The notes: a model not told the origin generated them from the letters alone. A stretch of DNA of 64,000 bases from CAYMDP01 sp964389375 (GCA_964389375.1 CAYMDP010000011.1:1-64000), one strand, 5' to 3'; shown: positions 1-8,244, counted from the first letter of the stretch. Made by a program: numbers and translations.

Positions 1-64
1 ACAGCCAAATTAAACAGATTTTGGTTCAAAAATCCCTTGGGGCTCGCATCAAAAAGGTGGTCTT

Positions 65-1063
65 GTGGAAAATATTAGGTATCAAGTTTTCGTTAGCTCA
101 ACATACACGGACTTAAAAGATGAACGGCAACGCGTGACACAGACACTAATGGAAATGGACTGCATACCTGCTGGTATGGAACTTTTCCCCGCGGTAGATG
201 AAGAGCAATGGGCCTTTATAAAAAAGGTTATTGACGACTGTGACTATTATCTCCTTATCGTAGGTGGGAGATACGGATCGATTTCACCTGAAGGCATTAG
301 TTATACGGAAAAGGAGTTTGATTACGCCGTAGAAAAAGGCCTTAAAGTTGTTGCCCTTTTACACGAAAATCCAACAGAACTACCTGATGGAAAGACTGAT
401 ACAAGTCCAGAGCTTGTTGAAAAACTGAGCATTTTTAGAGAAAAGGTTGAGACGGGTAGATTGGTAAAATATTGGAAGAAAACAGAAGACCTGCCTGGGA
501 TGGTTGCCCTCAGTCTACAGAAAACCATTAAATCACATCCTGCGGTTGGTTGGCAACGCGCTGCTGGGCCTTCTGCTCAAAAACTTCTTCAAGAAATTAA
601 TGAATTACGGAAGGAAAATTCGCGACTGAAATCAAAAGTTTCAGATCTTACAAGTTCTCATAACTACAAAATAGACGACATTGCGAGTTTAGACGAGACA
701 ATTAGTGCTTCGGGTAATTATTATTGGAATACAACCAGCAAAAGTACGTGGACCACATCGCTTACATGGAGGGAAATATTCTTGATGCTTTCTCCATATT
801 TAGAACAACATCCAAATCAGGAAATCGTAAAAGCAAAACTTACTGAAATTTTGTTTAGCAAAAGTGGCAATTCAGGTCGAGCACCTACTTTATTTGATCA
901 GGACTTTCAAACTCTAAAGATTCAGTTTAAAGCTCTTGATCTAGTCACTATTAAATATATGAAAACGGTTGGCGGTGGCATGGCGTGGTTTTGGTATCTT
1001 ACTCCAATGGGCGAGAAACTCATGGTAGAAGGCCGAATTGTGAGGACTAACACTTCAAAGTAA
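65..1063 (+). CDS. DUF4062 domain protein, possible defence or signalling protein
   Basis: The first ~90 residues match the DUF4062 pattern: VFVSSTYTDLKDERQ at the start, then GMELFPA and YYLLIVGGRYGS. DUF4062 is related to TIR-like and nucleoside-binding folds and often sits in bacterial conflict genes. Residues ~170-200 look like a coiled coil (INELRKENSRLKSKVSDL). The C-terminal ~120 residues look like a winged helix (LTPMGEKLMVEGR). The start is GTG, preceded by a purine-rich AAGGTGG. No partner gene is visible because the window begins here. The domain call is good; a defence role is only inferred. Confidence 0.75.
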   Translation: MENIRYQVFVSSTYTDLKDERQRVTQTLMEMDCIPAGMELFPAVDEEQWAFIKKVIDDCDYYLLIVGGRYGSISPEGISYTEKEFDYAVEKGLKVVALLHENPTELPDGKTDTSPELVEKLSIFREKVETGRLVKYWKKTEDLPGMVALSLQKTIKSHPAVGWQRAAGPSAQKLLQEINELRKENSRLKSKVSDLTSSHNYKIDDIASLDETISASGNYYWNTTSKSTWTTSLTWREIFLMLSPYLEQHPNQEIVKAKLTEILFSKSGNSGRAPTLFDQDFQTLKIQFKALDLVTIKYMKTVGGGMAWFWYLTPMGEKLMVEGRIVRTNTSK

Positions 1064-1082
1064 TTTTTAATGAAAGTACGAG

Positions 1083-1116
1083 TGCCCGTCGCATTTTTGC
1101 GTAACAGTGCGTAGTT
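1083..1116 (+). repeat. Solo REP-type end repeat (copy 1)
   Basis: Reads TGCCCGTCGCATTTTTGCG followed by TAACAGTGCGTAGT, one mismatch from the left terminal repeat of the transposon at 9530-10318. It lies 20 nt after the DUF4062 stop codon. No transposase and no opposing end lie nearby. Confidence 0.85.
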
Positions 1117-1183
1117 ACGGTGTTGTTGAAAATAAGACTCGTCTCTCAGGGACCTCACATTGTGACATTAGGCACGGAGAGGC

Positions 1184-1206
1184 GGGCGAGATTTAGCACC
1201 TCGCCC
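1184..1206. terminator. Hairpin, possible terminator
   Basis: A perfect 7-bp stem GGGCGAG/CTCGCCC with a 9-nt loop lies between the DUF4062 gene and the oxidoreductase. A T-run (CTTTTTG) follows only ~20 nt later, so intrinsic termination is plausible but not certain. Confidence 0.4.
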
Positions 1207-1267
1207 TAGGCCCAGCGGCTCAACTTTTTGTATTTACTTGATCCCCATATTTGAGTAATCGATCTAA

Positions 1268-2299
1268 ATGAAAAAAATAGTTATTTCTCGACCCGGGTCT
1301 TATAACCAACTTAAAATTGAAGAATTTCCGGATTTAAGCCCCAATGAAAACGAGTTGGTCATTGAGACCAAAGGCATTGGAGTCAACTATGCGGATGTTT
1401 GTGTAAGGCTGGGAGTTTACGAATCAGCTAAAACATATGTGGGTTGGCCCATTACGCCAGGTTTCGAAGCCTCGGGTCATGTTATGAAAGTCGGCCGAAA
1501 AGTAAAAAATTTTAAAGTGGGTGATGAGGTCGTATGTATTACTAGATTCAACGCCTATGCCTCGCAAATTTGTGTTGGCGAAAGCCAGGTCTTAAAAATT
1601 CCTCAGAATTTTAGTTTACTTCAGGCTGCAGGTTTTCCGGCCGTGTTTTTCACCGCCTATCACGCCATCTACCAACATATTCGAATTCGAAAAGGCGCAA
1701 GAGTCCTTATTCACTCCGCAGCAGGAGGAGTGGGTACAGCTTTGACTCAAATATGTCGGGCTGAAGGATTTTCTACAGTTGGAGTTATTGGTTCAAGCCA
1801 TAAAAAACAATATTTAGAAAAATTCGGTCCGGATGTGATTATCGACAAATCAAAAGAAGATCTATGGGCGGAGGCCCGCAAGCATGCTCCTGAGGGCTAC
1901 GATGTTGTGTTTGATGCCAATGGCCACACCACATTAAAAAACTCCTATAAACATTTAAGACCAACGGGAAAACTGATTGCTTACGGGGCTCACGGGATGA
2001 TGCCGAACAAAGGCGGGCGCCTAGATTATGTAAAGGCCGGGATAGGCTTTCTAAAAACCCCCCGCTTTTCACTATTTAGTTTGTTAACAGATAATAAGGG
2101 CGTCGTTGGATTTAATCTTAGCTATTTATTCGATGATTTAGCCATGATCGAAGAATGTGTCCAAGGCCTGAATGCTCTTGCCGAAAAGTCTCAGATCAAG
2201 CCCATACCAATTACTAGTGTGCCATTTGCGGATGTCGGCGAAGCCCATAAATTAATCGAAAGCGGGCAGTCTGTTGGTAAAATTATCCTGACGCTTTAG
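1268..2299 (+). CDS. Zinc-free MDR family quinone oxidoreductase-like protein (VAT-1-like)
   Basis: A medium-chain dehydrogenase/reductase of 343 residues, the usual length. The N-terminal GroES-like part carries GVNYADVCVRLGVY and TPGFEASG, typical of the quinone oxidoreductase/VAT-1 branch. The NAD(P)H-binding Rossmann part carries HSAAGGVGTALTQ. The cysteines and GHE motif of zinc-binding alcohol dehydrogenases are absent, so NADPH-dependent reduction of quinones or enones is the likely chemistry. It stands alone, and a REP repeat lies 3 nt after its stop. Confidence 0.8.
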   Translation: MKKIVISRPGSYNQLKIEEFPDLSPNENELVIETKGIGVNYADVCVRLGVYESAKTYVGWPITPGFEASGHVMKVGRKVKNFKVGDEVVCITRFNAYASQICVGESQVLKIPQNFSLLQAAGFPAVFFTAYHAIYQHIRIRKGARVLIHSAAGGVGTALTQICRAEGFSTVGVIGSSHKKQYLEKFGPDVIIDKSKEDLWAEARKHAPEGYDVVFDANGHTTLKNSYKHLRPTGKLIAYGAHGMMPNKGGRLDYVKAGIGFLKTPRFSLFSLLTDNKGVVGFNLSYLFDDLAMIEECVQGLNALAEKSQIKPIPITSVPFADVGEAHKLIESGQSVGKIILTL

Positions 2300-2302
2300 G
2301 GG

Positions 2303-2338
2303 GCCCCTCGTATTTTTGCGTAACAGCGCGTGGTCGTA
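2303..2338 (+). repeat. Solo REP-type end repeat (copy 2)
   Basis: Reads GCCCCTCGTATTTTTGCGTA then ACAGCGCGTGGTCGTA. It matches the left end of the 9530-10318 transposon and sits in the convergent gap between the oxidoreductase and the PIN gene. Confidence 0.85.
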
Positions 2339-2356
2339 GTTTGCCGCCGGATTGTC

Positions 2357-3139
2357 CTAGTGGGGGAAGTGGTACCCTTTGTATTCTTTGAACAGACGGT
2401 CTGGCACGACAACATCCTTCATCTTGGGATCGCTAAGTGCCGCGTAGCCAATATCGAAATCAAGAGAGACAGTGAAAAATACCTTCGAAGCTTTCAGCGC
2501 ATTTAGAATCATAGAATCACTAAACGAGGTCCCGGTCCTTTCACAGATGGCGATGGCTTCGGACCATCCCAGGGACGCGTCGAACAGATATTCCTGAGAT
2601 TTATCATTGGTGCTTATGTATTCGACTCCACGATCCATCAATGCTTGGTCTTCTAATCCGACTTTACTTTCGAGAACGGATTTGCAGATTTCCAACCATC
2701 CAATTTGACCTGAGTGAGGGCCTGCGGAAAATTCTTTTTTGATTTTCTTGAGCTGGGATTCGTTGAAGACCTCATCCTTATCGGGATCGGCGGCCACACT
2801 GGTCTTGAGGCTGCCTTTGAGAGCTTGAATCTTCGCCTTGGCGTTTTTGTGTAATTTCACCTTGGAAAACTCATCGACCATATCGAGGAGTCGCTCCGTC
2901 AGTATCAATCGTCTTTGGAACTCCAGATACTCGGATCTTGTGTTCACCGTCACAAACAACCTATAGTTTTTTCGCAGCAACAGATCCCACACATCAACAA
3001 TTTCGCTGTTGGAAGCGCGAATGTCGTAGCTGGCCGAGATCAATACATTCGTGTCGAGAATAGCTCCTTTGTGCGTATCGCTTTTTTCAATGGAAGCCAG
3101 ATAGGATTCAATTTCTGAAAATGGAATAACTCTGCCCAA
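2357..3139 (-). CDS. PIN-domain ribonuclease, probable toxin
   Basis: A PIN-like nuclease of 260 residues, longer than a typical VapC (~130). The four acidic positions of the fold are visible: ILDTNVLI (D29), SEYLEF (E70), SFSDSMILNA and VSLDFDIGYA near the C-terminus. The start is TTG, because the upstream gene's stop is TAA at 3142-3140 and TTG follows directly in the same frame; no later ATG falls before the DTN motif. It is translationally coupled to the small upstream gene, which would be its antitoxin. RNA cleavage is expected from the family; the target is unknown. Confidence 0.75.
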   Translation of the reverse strand: MGRVIPFSEIESYLASIEKSDTHKGAILDTNVLISASYDIRASNSEIVDVWDLLLRKNYRLFVTVNTRSEYLEFQRRLILTERLLDMVDEFSKVKLHKNAKAKIQALKGSLKTSVAADPDKDEVFNESQLKKIKKEFSAGPHSGQIGWLEICKSVLESKVGLEDQALMDRGVEYISTNDKSQEYLFDASLGWSEAIAICERTGTSFSDSMILNALKASKVFFTVSLDFDIGYAALSDPKMKDVVVPDRLFKEYKGYHFPH

Positions 3140-3322
3140 TTAGACCTCTGGTTGCTGAGCGATTTTGCGGTCGGAGTCTTTTTTGTCCCGCTCTTGCTCT
3201 TTTTCGATCTCTTCGAAAATTTTATTCAACTTTTTAATCTGATCCGGTGTGAGCGGAGTCTTGCGCCGAGCTTTCGATTCGCTAGCCAATGTGCGAATAC
3301 TTTTAAGTGGTTTCTTTGTCAT
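3140..3322 (-). CDS. Small charged protein, candidate antitoxin of the PIN toxin
   Basis: Sixty residues, very rich in Lys, Arg and Glu, with a predicted helix LTPDQIKKLNKIFEEIEKEQ. I recognise no family. The ribosome-binding site is strong (AGGAGG seven bases before ATG). The stop codon directly abuts the TTG of the PIN gene, in frame. Gene order (small protein first, PIN second) and size match type II antitoxin-toxin modules. The role comes from context, not sequence similarity. Confidence 0.65.
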   Translation of the reverse strand: MTKKPLKSIRTLASESKARRKTPLTPDQIKKLNKIFEEIEKEQERDKKDSDRKIAQQPEV

Positions 3323-3386
3323 TTTAAGCCTCCTATGAACCTAAATATAGCAGAGCTCTTTGGCTTGTAAGGGCTTGAAAACACTA

Positions 3387-3605
3387 GGTGCCCCTCGTAT
3401 TTTTGCTTAACAGTGCCTGGTCGTATGCTTGAGCTTCGCCTGAAACCAATCACGATTATTCGACCAAGCACATATGTGATGGGACTCAAAATGCAAGTGT
3501 CCGTCCAGGGCAAGCGGCAAACAGTCCAGCGAATCGATACGGACCGCAGAATATTTTACGAAATACGAATCAACTCCCCCTTACGCAAAAATACGACGGG
3601 CACCT
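3387..3605. mobile_element. 219-bp MITE-like deletion derivative of the RAYT transposon
   Basis: The left end (3387-3425) and the inverted right end (3577-3605) match the ends of the element at 9530-10318. Bases ~3431-3605 align with ~10109-10318: both contain GACTCAAAATGCAAGTGTCC and GATTATTCGACC. The transposase body is missing, and so is a further ~45-bp block that contains the transposase start codon in the full copy. It cannot encode a transposase and would need one in trans. Confidence 0.85.
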
Positions 3606-3650
3606 TTACATACGGGTGCTTATGCCTGCAATCTAGCGTATAAGTCCCAT

Positions 3651-5030
3651 ATGGCCGACACATTTGATAAATACCCCTTAAAACCAGAGCTATTAAAAAC
3701 TTTAGCAGAGCTAAAATTTCACTCGATGACGCCGATTCAAGCGATGGCGCTTCCCCATGTTCTTAGTGGCTTGGACGTAATCGGCCAGGCCAAGACCGGC
3801 TCTGGAAAAACTGCGACCTTTGGCTTAGGGATTCTAAATTCGATCACCGAAGGGCCTCTTTATCCTCAGGCCCTTGTTTTGTGTCCGACTCGTGAGCTTG
3901 CCGAGCAAGTGGCAAAAGACCTTCGTAGTCTTGCCAGGGGCTTAAAGAATATTAAAATTTTGACCTTGTGTGGGGGAGTTCCTGAGTCCGAGCATCGAGG
4001 AGCCCTTCAAAAGGGAGCGCATATTATAGTCGGTACCCCCGGCAGAGTTTTGCAACTTCTAAGAACCATGGATTTAATGGCAAACGACGTAAAAACCTAC
4101 GTTCTTGATGAGGCCGACAAAATGTTGGGGATGGGTTTTTATGAAGACATCATTTCTTTAAGCAATTTTTTGCCAAAAAATCGCCAGACCCTTCTTTTTT
4201 CTGCGACCTTCACAGAAGAAAGTCACAAACTTAGCGAAGAGCTTCAGACAAATGCCAAAAGCATAAAGGTCGATACCGAGCACATCCAAAATGAGATTCA
4301 TCAAGTCTTTTATGAAATTCGGCCGGGTGAGGACAAAAACGCAATTCTTTACAAACTATTAAATTTTCATCAGCCTGATCGAGCCATCGTATTTTGCCGA
4401 ACAAAAAAAGAGTCTACAGATCTGGCCGAGTTTTTAAGCCAAAGAGGCGTTTTTGCAAGCTACCTTAACGGAGACCTCGAGCAAAAGGACCGAGCCGAAG
4501 TGCTTATAAAGTTTTCGAACAGAAGTCTTTCGGTTCTTGTTGCGACCGATATTGCGGCTAGAGGTTTGGATATTCAAGACCTCCCGGCCGTGATCAATTT
4601 TAATATGCCTGCAACGGCCGAAGATTATATCCACCGAATTGGCCGCACGGGGCGGGCCGAAAACACGGGCAAGGCTTATAATTTTTTTACCGATTACGAG
4701 CGCGCCTTGCTTGGGCAAATCGAATCCGCCTTAAAACAAAAGTGTATTTTTGAAGAGACCTCTGAAATTCCTGCCGCTAAAAACTACAGCCCAAATCCAC
4801 CTATGCGAACGATCTATATCAACGGCGGAAAAAAAGATAAACTTCGCCCTGGAGACATTGTTGGCGCTCTTATCGGAGAAGCCAAGCTACTTGCCAGTGA
4901 CATTGGCGACATCGACATTTTAAATAGCCAAAGTTTTGTAGCCATCAGAGCCAATCTGGTTAAAAAAGCGGTAGACAGCTTATCCGCAGGAAAAATTAAA
5001 AAACGTAAATACAAAGTGGGCTTAGCCTAA
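3651..5030 (+). CDS. dbpA: DEAD-box ATP-dependent RNA helicase DbpA
   Basis: A DEAD-box helicase of 459 residues with every core motif: AKTGSGKT (Walker A), PTRELAEQ, GTPGR, LDEADKML (DEAD), LFSATF (SAT), ARGLDIQ and HRIGRTGR. The C-terminal ~75 residues (TIYINGGKKDKLRPGDIVGA) match the DbpA RNA-binding domain, which recognises 23S rRNA helix 92, so it should act in 50S subunit assembly. Its stop overlaps the stop of the convergent CcmI-like gene by 4 nt. The deletion derivative lies ~45 bp upstream and may sit within its promoter region. Confidence 0.92.
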   Translation: MADTFDKYPLKPELLKTLAELKFHSMTPIQAMALPHVLSGLDVIGQAKTGSGKTATFGLGILNSITEGPLYPQALVLCPTRELAEQVAKDLRSLARGLKNIKILTLCGGVPESEHRGALQKGAHIIVGTPGRVLQLLRTMDLMANDVKTYVLDEADKMLGMGFYEDIISLSNFLPKNRQTLLFSATFTEESHKLSEELQTNAKSIKVDTEHIQNEIHQVFYEIRPGEDKNAILYKLLNFHQPDRAIVFCRTKKESTDLAEFLSQRGVFASYLNGDLEQKDRAEVLIKFSNRSLSVLVATDIAARGLDIQDLPAVINFNMPATAEDYIHRIGRTGRAENTGKAYNFFTDYERALLGQIESALKQKCIFEETSEIPAAKNYSPNPPMRTIYINGGKKDKLRPGDIVGALIGEAKLLASDIGDIDILNSQSFVAIRANLVKKAVDSLSAGKIKKRKYKVGLA

Positions 5031-5401
5031 TTCGCAGCCTTCATTTCGATTTTTACATTCGTTGTACCGACGGCAACGGGCTTGGGATTGCTTCCCTCGG
5101 GACCGGACTTATCCATGACATCCCCAGTCGGTGAATATCGCGCGGTCACAGTGAAGGGCCCGTCAAAAGGAGTTCCCGCAACCATCGCGTTCTTCTGACT
5201 TAGGGTGAATTTATGTGGGAGCTTCGGATTAGGGACACGCAGCACAGCTGCCGGCATGGGGTTGCCGGATTTTTTTGCGAAAATAAACAACACCCCATTC
5301 GGCTTTAAAGTGATGCCCTTTGCCAGTGTGACCTCACCAGAAATTTCGGAAGGACCGGCATGCACCTGAAACGCGAAGAATAGAGCGACAAGAATTTTCA
5401 T
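5027..5401 (-). CDS. Secreted CcmI/CycH C-terminal-like domain protein
   Basis: A 124-residue protein with a short signal peptide (MKILVALFFAFQVHAG). The rest resembles the Ig-like C-terminal domain of the cytochrome c biogenesis protein CcmI/CycH: VLFIFAKKSGNPMPAAVLRV and SQKNAMVAGTPFDG. The TPR part of CcmI is missing, so this is a stand-alone periplasmic domain. The start is ATG at 5401, backed by AAAGGGGGAAAT; the frame stays open further upstream only because it reads through a REP repeat. No ccm genes are near. Role unknown. Confidence 0.7.
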   Translation of the reverse strand: MKILVALFFAFQVHAGPSEISGEVTLAKGITLKPNGVLFIFAKKSGNPMPAAVLRVPNPKLPHKFTLSQKNAMVAGTPFDGPFTVTARYSPTGDVMDKSGPEGSNPKPVAVGTTNVKIEMKAAN

Positions 5402-5733
5402 ATTTCCCCCTTTAGGTGCCCGTCGTATTTTTGCGTAACGGTGCGTGGTCGTATGCAAAAAAAAGAATATTGTGCGGAACACATTCTGATACGAGGACAG
5501 TGCGATCGCATTCATTGCCAATGAAATTGTAAAAAATTCTATTCCAAAATTTTGGATGAGAAATCAAGTCCTGCGGATTTGATGAGGACCTCGGCCACTT
5601 TGACACCATTAAACTAGCTTCTTATTGGATTAGATACCTCAAATGGACTTTATCAGCGGTGTTGCGCAAGGCGCGCTAATTGCAACGGCTTCCGGTCGGG
5701 CATTCTGCCCTGTAAATTCAATGGGAGGATTAA
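5402..5733. other. Gene-free stretch upstream of the peptide operon
   Basis: Apart from the REP copy at 5415-5453 I see no gene here. It should hold promoters for the CcmI-like gene (leftward) and for the peptide operon (rightward). A short GC hairpin (GGGCATTCTGCCC) lies ~30 bp before the peptide start. A competing 59-codon frame from ATG 5643 has no ribosome-binding site and overlaps the peptide gene, so I do not call it. Confidence 0.5.
5415..5453 (+). repeat. Solo REP-type end repeat (copy 3) in a 5' leader
   Basis: Reads GGTGCCCGTCGTATTTTTGC then GTAACGGTGCGTGGTCGTA. It lies within ~15 bp of the start codon of the leftward CcmI-like gene, immediately upstream of its ribosome-binding site, so it is probably transcribed as part of that gene's leader or separates it from an older promoter. 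Confidence 0.85.
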
Positions 5734-5952
5734 ATGAAGACCGTAATAAAAACCATCATGCTGGGGGCCTTATCCATAATGGGCTTGGCGATTGCCAAAC
5801 TGTCCGCAATTTCGACGAGTAATAACCCAGCGAAAGTTGCCGAATCACAGATTCACCATGATCAATTGAGCGAAGGGTTCGAGCTCAATACCAAACTGTA
5901 TGATGGAGAACTATTTGCTGGTGGTCGAGTGGATATTTGGAGTGGCAAATAA
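5734..5952 (+). CDS. Small peptide with secretion-like N-terminus, candidate modified-peptide precursor
   Basis: Seventy-two residues. The N-terminus (MKTVIKTIMLGALSIMGLAI) looks like a Sec signal or membrane helix. A polar middle follows, then a C-terminus ELFAGGRVDIWSGK. The ribosome-binding site is strong (GGGAGGA). Its 3' end overlaps the HExxH gene by 16 nt, so the two are co-translated. The position directly before a peptide-hydroxylase-type gene suggests a RiPP precursor or a secreted signal peptide. I recognise no family. An alternative is that it is the N-terminal part of the downstream protein joined by a frameshift. Confidence 0.6.
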   Translation: MKTVIKTIMLGALSIMGLAIAKLSAISTSNNPAKVAESQIHHDQLSEGFELNTKLYDGELFAGGRVDIWSGK

Positions 5953-6743
5953 TCACCAACAAAGTCTTAGATGTAATTTCAAAGGGGGAATGGGGTCATG
6001 ACCTCATTGCTCCTCAGTTTAAGCGTAAACTTAAACAAGAGCTTTCAAGCTCCGACGACTCCCTTCTAAGTTTAAGCGCGCAACGGTACTTAGATCTTAA
6101 TATCAAGTTTAACCCCCAGCCTGATCCAGAATCTTTAAGTTTCTTTCATATGGGGCAGGGCATGCGTGAAGACGCGGTGCTGGGCCTTTCGCGTTCGATT
6201 TCACCAGAGGCACTGCTTGCTGAGTTCACTTCTGAAGATCGTATGCTAATAAACAAAGCCCTAAGCCTTATTCAGAGGACCTGGCTAGAAGCATACACAA
6301 GTACTATCAGTACATTCGAACTTCTTATTTTACTTGATAAGGTTTCTTTTAGATCAGGTTCAACGGCACGAGCTTATGGGGCGGTTTTTTTGGGGATGCC
6401 TTTTAGAGCTTTTTCAGAAGGTGAAGCCGCGACGGCCTTAGTTCACGAGCTTGCTCATCACGAGTTATTTTTAGTGAACCTTTTGGATCGCCTTGTCGTC
6501 GAAAGTCAGGACAATCGATTGGAGTACGCTCCGCTACAGGGGGTCCAGAGGCCGCCCATCGGGAGGCTGCATTCACTTTACGCATTATTTCGAATGCTTG
6601 AGTTTAAAGTCCGAACAAATAGTTTCGATCCCTTATTAAAGCAAAAATTCGATCAAACTTATCTGTCCTTGAGGGGTGATTTGACACCATTTGGGTTGGC
6701 CTTGGTTGAGATTTGTAAAGAAAGAGTAGATGAAATCATTTAG
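5937..6743 (+). CDS. HExxH-type protein of the alpha-ketoglutarate peptide beta-hydroxylase family
   Basis: A protein of 268 residues with HELAH at residues 170-174 (H170, E171, H174) and a third histidine, H212, in QRPPIGRLHSLYALF. HExxH plus a downstream RP-x5-H is the signature of the HExxH peptide-modifying enzymes of RiPP clusters (alpha-ketoglutarate-dependent beta-hydroxylases), rather than of ordinary zinc proteases. TTG 5937 is the only plausible start, since an in-frame TGA lies at 5901. It overlaps the small peptide upstream and the binding-protein gene downstream (14 nt). The substrate is inferred to be the upstream peptide. Confidence 0.7.
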   Translation: MEWQIITNKVLDVISKGEWGHDLIAPQFKRKLKQELSSSDDSLLSLSAQRYLDLNIKFNPQPDPESLSFFHMGQGMREDAVLGLSRSISPEALLAEFTSEDRMLINKALSLIQRTWLEAYTSTISTFELLILLDKVSFRSGSTARAYGAVFLGMPFRAFSEGEAATALVHELAHHELFLVNLLDRLVVESQDNRLEYAPLQGVQRPPIGRLHSLYALFRMLEFKVRTNSFDPLLKQKFDQTYLSLRGDLTPFGLALVEICKERVDEII

Positions 6744-8244
6744 ATCAATAAGAATAAGTAAGTTCATAGCTGGAGCCGCCGCGGTCCTTGCGTCGACGAT
6801 GGTCTTAGTTATTTTAATTGCATCCAAATATGACAGCCCTGCAGGAGAAGCCAAAATGAATGAAGCTCAGCTGATACCTAAATTTGGATACGCGCCACTT
6901 TCTTTTCCTAGAGATCCTGTCGAGGTCAATCAATTCGCAGAGCACGTGATTCTTGGACAAATTCTTGTTCCCCTTGTCGAAACGGACTCGGAAGGAAATA
7001 TTGTTCCCGGAGTCGCTCAGGCCTGGACCTTTTCAGATGGCGGACTTAGGATTACTTTTCAGCTGGATCCCCGATATAGGTTTGATGATGGCACTCCTAT
7101 TTTGGCAAAAGACGTAAAGTACTCCCTTGAGCGGCATTTTAACTCTTCCTCGCAATCAAAAAATTTTCTTAGATCAATTAGTAAAATAACTGTTATTTCC
7201 GATCAACAAATTGAGATCCAGCTGTCGGAACAAGATCCCGCGGTCATTAAAGCGCTTAGTCGAGATCAATTAGGAATTGTTCCGGAGGATTGGACTTTCG
7301 AAGCCACAAGTCTTCGGCCCTTTCGTGCAAGCGGAGCCTACACACTTGTAAAAGAAGATAACTCTTGGTTTTTAGAAAAAAACGGGCACTTTCCTTTCTC
7401 TACAGAAGTTGCGGTTCCAAAATGGAAAGTTTTAAGTTACACCTCGAATAAGTACGATCTTCCACAATCGGAATCTCCGGATGTGGTGCTATTTGCTAGC
7501 GACGAAATCCTTGCCGACTTTAAAAGTTCATTTAAGGGGATATTAAATGACTATCAAATTGAGCCGATTCCAAGTTTTCTTCAAACTTCGGCTTGGAGTT
7601 ATCCTCATAGTCAGAGACCCTTATCGGAAAAAAGGAAGGCCATTGCCCTGATTTCAGAAATTTTGCAAAGTGCGCTTGCGGAATCAGATTTAGAACCCGC
7701 GACTGGGGTTATTCCCAACGGGGTGGCGGGCCATCTTACTTCTCCAGTTGAAGTCGATCTCGGGCCAGCGCTTACAAAGGATAGTCTGAAGGTGGCCCTT
7801 GTGGGGCGGGTTTACGATTTCATTTTTGATTCACCGAAAACCCAGAAGATTTTAGCAGATCGCCAAGTCACCATTCATAGAATTTACACAAGCGGCCCCG
7901 AGCTTTCGGCCCTTAAAGAACAAAAGCCCGATATTATTTTTGCGGCATGGGCTGGTGGCTTTAATGATCCTGATGGTTTCCTTCCTCTTTTATCTAGCAT
8001 TTTGCAGGTCGACCTCGAAACATTTTTTGCTGAGGTTTCTTCAGTTTATAAAGTGGCTCGAGTGGAATCCGATTGGACTGAGCGTTCCCGTCTTTTTAGA
8101 CAGTTTAACGGGGATTTGGTCAAAAAAGCCCATATGATTCCGGGCTGGAAGATTCCAACTTACGCCATTGTTAGACGCTCATTTAACAATGCGAAGAAGG
8201 GATTTCGATATACACCAAGACTTTCAACTGTAACTAGAAACTAA
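6730..8244 (+). CDS. Peptide-binding protein, SBP family 5 (DppA/OppA-like)
   Basis: A protein of 504 residues. One N-terminal hydrophobic segment (~residues 10-30) has no lipobox cysteine, so it is either membrane-anchored or cleaved. The body shows the family 5 pattern: ILGQILVPLVETDSEGNIVP, VAQAWTFSDGGLRITFQL, RFDDGTPILAKDVKYSLERH. These proteins bind oligopeptides or similar solutes in the periplasm. No permease or ATPase gene of an importer is present; the next gene is a sensor kinase starting at the last base of this stop codon. That arrangement suggests sensing rather than uptake. Ligand unknown. Confidence 0.8.
   Translation: MKSFRSIRISKFIAGAAAVLASTMVLVILIASKYDSPAGEAKMNEAQLIPKFGYAPLSFPRDPVEVNQFAEHVILGQILVPLVETDSEGNIVPGVAQAWTFSDGGLRITFQLDPRYRFDDGTPILAKDVKYSLERHFNSSSQSKNFLRSISKITVISDQQIEIQLSEQDPAVIKALSRDQLGIVPEDWTFEATSLRPFRASGAYTLVKEDNSWFLEKNGHFPFSTEVAVPKWKVLSYTSNKYDLPQSESPDVVLFASDEILADFKSSFKGILNDYQIEPIPSFLQTSAWSYPHSQRPLSEKRKAIALISEILQSALAESDLEPATGVIPNGVAGHLTSPVEVDLGPALTKDSLKVALVGRVYDFIFDSPKTQKILADRQVTIHRIYTSGPELSALKEQKPDIIFAAWAGGFNDPDGFLPLLSSILQVDLETFFAEVSSVYKVARVESDWTERSRLFRQFNGDLVKKAHMIPGWKIPTYAIVRRSFNNAKKGFRYTPRLSTVTRN

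Noticed and set aside
1..64. Possible 3' end of a tRNA (GGTTCAAAAATCCC followed by GGGGCTCGCA)
   Set aside because: The T-loop does not have the required closing G-C pair and correct stem, and no other arm is visible inside the window, so it cannot be called.
5643..5822. Alternative 59-codon peptide frame upstream of the HExxH gene
   Set aside because: No ribosome-binding site, and it overlaps the 72-residue gene, which has a strong GGGAGGA site.
5880..5960. Frameshift joining the small peptide to the HExxH protein as one gene
   Set aside because: Not excluded, but the peptide has its own strong ribosome-binding site and secretion-like N-terminus, and the second locus has a separate peptide in the same position.
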